Shown here: one piece after another, positions 1 through 5,132 of the stretch | Numbering within the stretch: the stretch's first letter is position 1 | How the letters are laid out: every line of letters begins with the position of its first letter | NCBI GenBank assembly: GCA_938028645.1 | Contig: CALIMD010000002.1 | Location: 1-6,540, forward strand | Source of the DNA: an uncultured Alphaproteobacteria bacterium | Lineage (GTDB): Bacteria; Pseudomonadota; Alphaproteobacteria; Thalassobaculales; Thalassobaculaceae | Length of the DNA: 6,540 bases | Reading direction: 5' to 3' | The notes under the pieces: generated by a model | Seen by the model: the letters and a program-made list of their open reading frames with translations, nothing else | The model's database searches: none | What the model was told of the DNA's origin: nothing | Program-made: the position numbers and the translations under genes

Positions 1-1601
1 GTGCCCTGCTGAAAATAGGGCGCATAATAGAAGCTTATATTCCGGCAAAGCGAGCTGTTCACCTCAATACAGATTCGTGGGTGGCCCGGTTAAGGCTTGG
101 CTCAATCTATCAATCTATGGAAAAATATGAGCAGGCTATCCAGGAATTGAATGTGGCCTCGAAAAAAAACTCCCACGCACTCGAACCTTATTTCCAACTC
201 TGTCAAATATATAACAAAATTCAGAATAGTAAGGACGGTCTAAAGGCTGCCAAGAGGGGGCTTATCCTTGCGCCGGAAAGATTTGAGTTCTACCCCCAAC
301 TTCATGGTGTTAGCCTCATTAAGGAACAGCCACAGAAGTTCAAGGTGTTGAGGTGGGCGGAGCAAACCGTGGTTGTAAGGTCGACTGACAGTAACTGCTG
401 GTATTTGTTAGCTCTAGAATATCAACGACATGACTTTCGCATTAAATCCCTCAAAAGCGCCATGCGATCTGTTATTTTAGAGCCGAATTCCTCCAAATTT
501 TATTATACCCTCAGTAGCGCATTCCTTATACTTGGACAATTTAAGTCGGCGCTTTTTATTTCTCAAATTGCCTCAGTTGTTTTTCCCGGCTCCGCACCTA
601 ACAACCATTTAATTTGGGAATCCCTTTTTTCCATGGGTGAAAAACAGGCAGCTTGGAGTTATTGGAAAGCCAGATTTGACCGCGAAGATGCACCTGAACG
701 AATTGGATTACCGGAAAAAAAATGGCGAAAAGGCGATAGGGGTAAGAAAAAACTATTAGTTTGTTCAGAGCAAGGAATAGGGGATGAGATTTTATACTTG
801 AGTTGTCTGCCAGATCTTTTGCGGGATCAAACTGCAATAGTCGTAGAATGTGATAATCGGTGGAAGAAACTTTTTGAGAGAAGCTTCCCATCTATAAAGG
901 TTGTTCCGCGACAGATTGACTATAAAGGAGATGACGAGGTTTTCTACGACTACCGCGAGGTAGTCACTACAAATAATATTAATTCGTATGTATTGAATGG
1001 TGATTTACCTGCTTTATATAGATACTCTTTGTGTGAACCAGTGACTTCCGAAGGGTATTTGAAGGCTGATCCTGTACGGACACAAAAGTTTGAATGCGTG
1101 CTAAATAAAATTTCAACAAAAACACTTATTGGTATCTGTTGGCGTAGTGCTTTTTCCGAACCAGTACCATTCATTTATGCTAAGTTAGATGAATTGATTT
1201 CCTGTCTCCCCAAGGGGGATTATTGTTTGGTGAGTCTTCAATATGGTGACTTCATCGAGGATATTATTAGAATTGAAACAGAATTAGGTGTTAAGATCTA
1301 CGAGATACCGGATCTTAATCAGTTAGAAGATTTGGATGGCGTTGCGGCACTCATTAGCTGCCTTGAGTTAGTAATCGCTCCAAGCTCTTCCGTGTTGCAC
1401 CTTTCATGTGCGTTGGGTGTTCCAACCATATCAACTTATTATCCTAATTTTCGATCTGATTCGAGAACTGACCCGTTATTCGGTAATTGTCTTCCTGTTT
1501 TAAAACCAGATGAGAGTTTTTGCTCATCAGTGGTAGCTGAGAGAACAGGGGTTGCCACCAGACATTTTTTGGAATTTGGCGAACTACCGTTTAGAAACTA
1601 G
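1..1601 (+). CDS. TPR protein with C-terminal GT-B glycosyltransferase-like domain (5' end missing)
   Basis: The reading frame is open to the left edge (first whole codon at base 3). The residues before the GTG at 81 continue the TPR pattern, so that GTG is internal and the gene starts outside the window; 532 residues are visible. Residues 1 to about 215 are degenerate TPR helices. A linker with the W-K-R pattern follows, then a GT-B-like domain from about residue 248: EQGIGDE at 256-262, IGICWRS at 376-382, VAALIS at 447-452, and SSSVLHL at 461-467 with a His (466) where GT9-like enzymes have one in their HLxxALG motif. Known: TPR/GT-B fusions include Caulobacter FlmG, which glycosylates flagellin in the cytoplasm. 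Inferred: because flagellin follows, this may be a flagellin-modifying transferase; donor and acceptor are unknown. It is a distant paralogue of the minus-strand gene at 3182-4924. The stop is TAG, with no convincing terminator after it. Confidence 0.85.
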   Translation, partial: ALLKIGRIIEAYIPAKRAVHLNTDSWVARLRLGSIYQSMEKYEQAIQELNVASKKNSHALEPYFQLCQIYNKIQNSKDGLKAAKRGLILAPERFEFYPQLHGVSLIKEQPQKFKVLRWAEQTVVVRSTDSNCWYLLALEYQRHDFRIKSLKSAMRSVILEPNSSKFYYTLSSAFLILGQFKSALFISQIASVVFPGSAPNNHLIWESLFSMGEKQAAWSYWKARFDREDAPERIGLPEKKWRKGDRGKKKLLVCSEQGIGDEILYLSCLPDLLRDQTAIVVECDNRWKKLFERSFPSIKVVPRQIDYKGDDEVFYDYREVVTTNNINSYVLNGDLPALYRYSLCEPVTSEGYLKADPVRTQKFECVLNKISTKTLIGICWRSAFSEPVPFIYAKLDELISCLPKGDYCLVSLQYGDFIEDIIRIETELGVKIYEIPDLNQLEDLDGVAALISCLELVIAPSSSVLHLSCALGVPTISTYYPNFRSDSRTDPLFGNCLPVLKPDESFCSSVVAERTGVATRHFLEFGELPFRN

Positions 1602-1702
1602 GAAAAATTGGCTGTCAATAATGGTAATTTGTTTCATTTTGATTCCAAAAATTTGTTTTTAATGGCCGAAAATTGTGTCGGAAGAAAAAAATCACAGTAA
1701 AA

Positions 1703-1726
1703 ACAAAGTATTAGGGTAAACTTTGT
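1703..1726. promoter_or_regulatory. Inverted repeat just upstream of the flagellin -24 box
   Basis: ACAAAGT at 1703-1709 and ACTTTGT at 1720-1726 form a perfect 7-bp inverted repeat with a 10-bp spacer, so the half-site centres lie 17 bp apart. The right arm ends 5 bp before the -24 element. The dyad could be a protein-binding site that affects sigma-54 holoenzyme binding or acts as a promoter-proximal activator site. No family can be assigned, and chance occurrence in AT-rich DNA is possible. Confidence 0.35.
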
Positions 1727-1731
1727 GAAAC

Positions 1732-1747
1732 TGGCCCGTTCTTTGCT
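1732..1747 (+). promoter_or_regulatory. Sigma-54 (-24/-12) promoter of flagellin-flaF
   Basis: TGGCCCG (1732-1738), four bases, then TTGCT (1743-1747) matches the sigma-54 consensus TGGCACG-N4-TTGCW with one mismatch. Exactly 10 bp separate the essential GG (1733-1734) and GC (1745-1746). Transcription should start near 1758, giving a leader of about 130 nt before the flagellin ATG. Such promoters need an enhancer-binding ATPase (FlbD in Caulobacter flagellar genes). The same element precedes flgK. Confidence 0.9.
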
Positions 1748-1791
1748 TTGGCTATTCCAAGATCGTTTTGTCTTAATTTATTAATTGGGGG

Positions 1792-1824
1792 GTGACCAAA
1801 CACCTAAGAATAGGTTTTGGTAAC
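1792..1824 (+). promoter_or_regulatory. Stem-loop in the flagellin 5' leader containing ACCTA-N4-TAGGT
   Basis: ACCAAA (1795-1800) pairs with TTTGGT (1816-1821). After one bulged C (1801), ACCTA (1802-1806) pairs with TAGGT (1811-1815) around an AGAA tetraloop. Beyond one G/A mismatch, GT (1792-1793) pairs with AC (1823-1824). That gives 13 base pairs in all. It lies about 45 nt into the predicted transcript. In Caulobacter the flagellin leader is the target of post-transcriptional control by FlbT, so a regulatory role is plausible. A short T-rich stretch follows but is too broken to call a terminator. Confidence 0.6.
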
Positions 1825-1854
1825 TTTTAATTTGCTGAAAGGCACTTTGTTTTA

Positions 1855-1880
1855 CCCTCACCAGAATGTGAGAAGGGAAG
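1855..1880 (+). promoter_or_regulatory. Flagellin ribosome binding site abutted by a small hairpin
   Basis: The purine-rich stretch AGAAGGGAAG (1871-1880) lies 7-16 bases before the ATG at 1888 and is the likely Shine-Dalgarno region. CTCAC (1857-1861) pairs with GTGAG (1868-1872) around a CAGAAT loop. CC at 1855-1856 can pair with GG at 1875-1876 across an AA bulge, which would occupy part of the Shine-Dalgarno. The hairpin could therefore modulate flagellin translation, but with about seven pairs it is modest. Confidence 0.45.
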
Positions 1881-1887
1881 ATGGAAA

Positions 1888-2748
1888 ATGGCGTCGAGTA
1901 GTATTATTACAAATCCAGAAGCGTTTGTTGCACTGCGCAACTTGGAACGCACTAATGAGTCTCTTTCCAGGACGCAACAGCGGATTTCGACTGGACTCAA
2001 GGTTAGTAGTGCGCAGGATGATGCATCCAACTTTGCTATAGCCCAGGGTATTAGGGGCGATGTAAAAGCTTTGGGGGCTATCACGCAAGGTCTAAATAAC
2101 TCGAAAGGCATCGGTAATGTGGCTTTGGCTGGCGTGACCGCTATCTCTGATCTTTTGACTGACGTTAGGCAAAAGTTAACTGAACTCGCCAATGGCGGTA
2201 TCACCAGTGCGCAACGTGCGATTATAAAGGCGGATTTTGATAAATTGTTGTCGCAAGCGATGTCTTTTGTTGATAATGCTAATTTCAATGGTAGGAACCT
2301 TCTTATTAGTGACGCTACGAATGTTAATACAATATCCAATCTTAACGGAACTAATCTGACTCTATCTGCTAGATCTACTACCGGCACTACAGGGATAGTC
2401 CATTTGATTAAAAGTCTTGCTGGAGCCACGATAGGAGTGACTGGCGCTGCTGGAGATCCGGGGAACGCACAGAGCGTTATCATTGCCCAATACAAGAATT
2501 TAGAAACGGAAATAAACACATCACTTGGAGCGTTGGGCTCAGAAATAAGGGCACTCAACTTTCAAACAGACTTTCTATCGACCGTTGTAGACTCTACCGA
2601 AGTTGGTCTTGGTAATATCGTCGATGCTGACTTGGCTCGAGAGTCAGCCGAGCTAACAGCACTGCAAGTTAGACAGCAATTGGGAGTTCAGGTCCTAGGT
2701 ATCGCTAACCAGCAACCTCAGATTTTATTGGGTCTCTTGGGGCAGTAA
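1888..2748 (+). CDS. Flagellin (filament subunit)
   Basis: This 286-residue protein polymerises into the flagellar filament after export through the flagellar type III apparatus. The N-terminal D0/D1 region (about 1-140) has the hallmark pattern LSRTQQRISTGLKVSSAQDD at 26-45 and ends in NFNGRNLL. The C-terminal D1/D0 region (about 202-286) carries ADLARESAELTALQVRQQLG and ends in LLGLLGQ. The centre (141-200) is short and Ser/Thr-rich, so large D2/D3 domains are absent, as is common for alphaproteobacterial flagellins of 270-300 residues. There is no Cys, no Trp and a single Tyr (202). The ATG at 1888 is chosen because it gives the conserved N-terminus and has a purine-rich ribosome binding site. 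Two in-frame stops, TAA and TAG, end the gene. A sigma-54 promoter drives it and flaF follows. Ser/Thr at 141-186 are candidate glycosylation sites. The paralogue (fljK/fljL-like) cannot be assigned from one copy, so no symbol is given. Confidence 0.97.
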   Translation: MASSSIITNPEAFVALRNLERTNESLSRTQQRISTGLKVSSAQDDASNFAIAQGIRGDVKALGAITQGLNNSKGIGNVALAGVTAISDLLTDVRQKLTELANGGITSAQRAIIKADFDKLLSQAMSFVDNANFNGRNLLISDATNVNTISNLNGTNLTLSARSTTGTTGIVHLIKSLAGATIGVTGAAGDPGNAQSVIIAQYKNLETEINTSLGALGSEIRALNFQTDFLSTVVDSTEVGLGNIVDADLARESAELTALQVRQQLGVQVLGIANQQPQILLGLLGQ

Positions 2749-2799
2749 TAGAGAGACAATGATTTTGAGTTGTCGGTGAAATAAAAAGAAACTGATACT

Positions 2800-3162
2800 A
2801 TGCAAGGTTATGCTGCATATGCCAAGGTCCAGCCTACAAATGATTCGCATCGAGATCTAGAGTATCGGGTGCTCGGAAGAGTAACCGGAGCACTCATAAA
2901 AGCTAGCGCTGACGGAAGTACGTTGTCAGAAGTATATGATGCTGTGCTTTGGAATGAGAAAGTTTGGCATGTTTTTAGATGCGATTTAAGTTCAACGGAA
3001 AATGAATTGCCAGATGATTTAAAAGGGTCTCTGATAAGTTTGGCTATCTGGGTGTCAAAAGAAACCTGTAGAGTTTTAGATAATACGGCTGGCCTAGATG
3101 GGTTAATCAATATCAATAGGCAGGTGATGGCTGGCTTAAATGCACGCTCTCAAACCACATGA
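2800..3162 (+). CDS. flaF: FlaF, flagellin synthesis/secretion regulator
   Basis: This 120-residue cytoplasmic protein is of the usual FlaF length. Recognisable FlaF features are the N-terminal Y-AAY-KVQ segment, the E-RVLGRVTGALIKA helix, the WNEKVWHVFRCDL stretch, the LISLAIWVSKET helix (about 77-88) and a C-terminal LININ-QVMAGL motif. In Caulobacter, FlaF is needed for flagellin synthesis or secretion and works against FlbT, which destabilises flagellin mRNA through its 5' leader. The gene starts 51 bp after the flagellin stop with no promoter seen between them, so it is probably co-transcribed from the sigma-54 promoter. Its ribosome binding site (AAAAAGAAA, about 12 bases upstream) is weak. 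The usual partner flbT is not next to it: a convergent gene begins 19 bp downstream. Confidence 0.93.
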   Translation: MQGYAAYAKVQPTNDSHRDLEYRVLGRVTGALIKASADGSTLSEVYDAVLWNEKVWHVFRCDLSSTENELPDDLKGSLISLAIWVSKETCRVLDNTAGLDGLININRQVMAGLNARSQTT

Positions 3163-3181
3163 TGTTATAATACATTGTGAA

Positions 3182-4924
3182 CTATTGTGAGCCTTCAATG
3201 ATATCTGCAACTTTTTCCATCAATGGCTTCCAGGAGTTTTTGGCTCCTTTGTAGAGGCAGGTCATGGAAGGGTTCCACGGGAAAGTGTCAGTACCTAAAG
3301 CAGTCCAGTCTTTCGTCAGCGTCAATCCAAAACACTGTGTGCCAATAGCGCCTGCCATGGAAAGTACTGAAGTGAACGGGCCAACGACAAAATCCAACTG
3401 ACTTATGAGCGCTGCAACATTATCCAGTTCATTGAACATATCAATAGATTTCGGCCGGTATATCTCAACGTCAAAATTTTCCTCTGCTAGTTTTAATTCT
3501 TCTTCGCAGTCAGTGGCCTGTAAATTTATAAAAATAGAATTTTTCATAGAAAAAATAGGGCTCAATTCGTTTATGGAAAAAAAATAATCGTCATACTTCT
3601 TATTTGGTAAAGCTGTATTCCAACAAAAACCTATTTTCTTACCGGGTGCCATTCTACCGAGTTGTTCTTTCCAAACATCAGAAAATTTAGGGTTTGGTAT
3701 TAAATATGATATTTCTTTACTGAAGCTTTCTATATTGGGGCGAAGATGCAAAGGAAGATCTCCGAGTGCCGTGAACGCTTTAATATTTTTGGTTTTTACT
3801 ACTGGGCTGTAATCAACTACTGGTATAGCGGTTTTAGATCTGGGTAATTTGCTAATAAATTCGATTTCAGGGAAGCTTCGGGAGAAAAGGGGGGCAAGCC
3901 GAGGGTCCGTTTCTACGATGCAGGGAGCCAAATCTTTATGTGTTAGGTCTTTAAAACAAGATGCAAAGCGGAGTTCATCGCCAATTCCTTGCTCGTGATA
4001 AACTAATAATTTCCCATTCTTTATTTCTTCTCCCTGCCACTCCTTGGGAAGTCCCTCGCGTTCGATTAGAAGTTCTGGCTTTTTGTGACGCCAGCGTGCC
4101 TCTCTCCACCCTTGTTCAAGGTTTCCCGTCGCTAAGAGCCCATTTGCTAAACCCCATCTTACCGATGGATCATTAGGCGCTATAAGAGAAGCTTTTTTGT
4201 ATAAAGGTACTACCTCATTGAGATCACCTTGCCGTAGTTTTACCACACCTAGATTATTAATGGCTTTATGCGAAGCGGGACTTAAAAGAATACATTTCGT
4301 CAAATTCATATCGTCAAGTTTTATTTTTGCCCTAATAAAATATGCTTTGGCTAGAGTAGGCTCTTTGCAGATAACGTCATCGATGATCTGTTGAGCCTCC
4401 AATTTTTCGTCTAACTCTATGAGGGCATTGGCAAGTTCAAGTTGCCAAGTTAGGTGATCTGGGCTCAGAGCTATAGCCTGTCGCAATAGTTGGGTAGCCT
4501 CAACTACTTTTCCCGGAACGATTGCATCTACTTGGTTTTGTAGCTCAGGACCCGAAATAATTAAATTGCCAAGATTGAATAGGGCTTCAGCGTTCGATGG
4601 ATAAATCTTTAAAGCTTGACGAAATGCCGCCTCAGCTGCTTCAAAATTTTGTACTTTTAATAGTGCACTTCCATAGTGATTGAAAACCTCGCTGCTGTCG
4701 GGCTTCAAAGATACAGCCATCTCTAAAAACTTTAGAGCCAAATTATTCTGGTCCAATTGATGGTAAGCTACTCCTAAATAATGAATGGCGTGTGGTTCTT
4801 TTGGTGATATTTTAAGAATTTTTTCATAAAAATCGATCGCTTCTCTTACTTTAAAAGCATTGTGATACTGTAACGCTCTCTGAAGCAGTTCATTTATTGT
4901 TGCTTTTGAAAAGTCTTCATTCAT
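3182..4924 (-). CDS. TPR protein with C-terminal GT-B glycosyltransferase-like domain
   Basis: The protein has 580 residues. Residues 9 to about 270 hold seven or eight TPRs, e.g. AIHYLGVAYHQLDQNNLALK at 46-65. One repeat carries an insert (about 122-138) and one (190-217) is about seven residues short. GWREARWR (272-279) and KEWQGEE form the linker typical of TPR-linked GT-B proteins. The GT-B-like domain has EQGIGDE at 311-317, ALGDLPLHLR, IGFCW at 431-435, and VAALIS at 503-508. It ends in GPFTSVLSMAGAIG, where Ser (522) replaces the His of GT9-like enzymes. There is no signal peptide or membrane segment, so it should be cytoplasmic. Shared motifs make it a paralogue of the gene at the left edge. 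Inferred role: flagellin modification in the manner of Caulobacter FlmG, or flagellin docking only if catalysis is lost. The ATG at 4924 lacks a clear Shine-Dalgarno, but TPR structure begins within ten residues. The gene converges on flaF and diverges from flgK. Confidence 0.85.
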   Translation of the reverse strand: MNEDFSKATINELLQRALQYHNAFKVREAIDFYEKILKISPKEPHAIHYLGVAYHQLDQNNLALKFLEMAVSLKPDSSEVFNHYGSALLKVQNFEAAEAAFRQALKIYPSNAEALFNLGNLIISGPELQNQVDAIVPGKVVEATQLLRQAIALSPDHLTWQLELANALIELDEKLEAQQIIDDVICKEPTLAKAYFIRAKIKLDDMNLTKCILLSPASHKAINNLGVVKLRQGDLNEVVPLYKKASLIAPNDPSVRWGLANGLLATGNLEQGWREARWRHKKPELLIEREGLPKEWQGEEIKNGKLLVYHEQGIGDELRFASCFKDLTHKDLAPCIVETDPRLAPLFSRSFPEIEFISKLPRSKTAIPVVDYSPVVKTKNIKAFTALGDLPLHLRPNIESFSKEISYLIPNPKFSDVWKEQLGRMAPGKKIGFCWNTALPNKKYDDYFFSINELSPIFSMKNSIFINLQATDCEEELKLAEENFDVEIYRPKSIDMFNELDNVAALISQLDFVVGPFTSVLSMAGAIGTQCFGLTLTKDWTALGTDTFPWNPSMTCLYKGAKNSWKPLMEKVADIIEGSQ

Positions 4925-4973
4925 AGGGGCAGATACCTATTTGAATTTTACGCACTTTCTCCATAAGTTTTAA

Positions 4974-5000
4974 ATTATACCGACATGATGGGCTTGTTAA
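4974..5000 (-). promoter_or_regulatory. Possible sigma-70-type promoter of the minus-strand TPR/GT gene
   Basis: Read on the minus strand, TATAAT (4979-4974) is a perfect -10 hexamer and TTAACA (5000-4995) differs from TTGACA at one base. The 15-bp spacer is shorter than the preferred 17. The -10 lies about 50 bases before the ATG at 4924. No -24/-12 element faces this gene, so it may be expressed independently of the sigma-54 flagellar genes. Confidence 0.4.
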
Positions 5001-5060
5001 GTGAATACTCAAAACAGTTGATGAGATGATATTGGCATCGTTTTTCGCAGTTGTGCAAAA

Positions 5061-5076
5061 TGGCCCGCAAATTGCA
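5061..5076 (+). promoter_or_regulatory. Sigma-54 (-24/-12) promoter of flgK
   Basis: TGGCCCG (5061-5067), CAAA, then TTGCA (5072-5076) matches TGGCACG-N4-TTGCW with one mismatch. GG (5062-5063) and GC (5074-5075) are exactly 10 bp apart. The -24 half is identical to that of the flagellin promoter, and TTGTG lies 4-5 bases upstream of it in both. The predicted start near 5087 gives a leader of about 45 nt. Confidence 0.9.
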
Positions 5077-5098
5077 TAATATTAGAAGGAATGTTTTA

Positions 5099-5126
5099 TT
5101 TTTACCTAATTATAGGTAGAAAAGGG
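5099..5126 (+). promoter_or_regulatory. flgK leader hairpin overlapping the Shine-Dalgarno
   Basis: The left arm 5099-5108 (TTTTTACCTA) pairs with 5113-5122 (TAGGTAGAAA) around an ATTA loop: ten pairs, one of them G-U. The core ACCTA-N4-TAGGT repeats the core of the flagellin leader stem. The right arm enters the Shine-Dalgarno AAAGGG (5121-5126), which lies six bases before the ATG at 5133. Folding would partly hide the ribosome binding site, but the outer pairs are A-U and easily melted. Confidence 0.55.
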
Positions 5127-5132
5127 TTAAAT

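Noticed and set aside
81..83. GTG at 81 as the true start of the left TPR/GT gene
   Set aside because: The frame stays open to the left edge and the preceding residues continue the TPR pattern, so the gene begins outside the window.
1645..1665. Terminator after the left TPR/GT gene (CCAAAAA...TTTTTAATGG)
   Set aside because: The stem is almost all A-T with an unpaired AA and is followed by no T-run, so an intrinsic terminator is not supported.
1773..1784. CtrA-type site TTAA-N4-TTAA in the flagellin leader
   Set aside because: CtrA boxes need a 7-bp spacer; here it is 4, and TTAA pairs are common in AT-rich DNA.
1827..2558. 243-codon minus-strand open frame opposite the flagellin
   Set aside because: It lies almost wholly antisense to an unmistakable flagellin gene; its Ala/Leu/Pro-rich product has no recognisable domain and no ribosome binding site, so it is a shadow of the coding strand.
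3163..3174. Palindrome-like TGTTATAATACA between flaF and the minus-strand gene
   Set aside because: The two halves do not match when reverse-complemented beyond a few A/T pairs.
5033..5049. Second -24/-12 element upstream of flgK (TGGCATC-N4-TTCGC)
   Set aside because: The essential GC of the -12 half reads CG at the required spacing; the perfect element 28 bp downstream explains the promoter.
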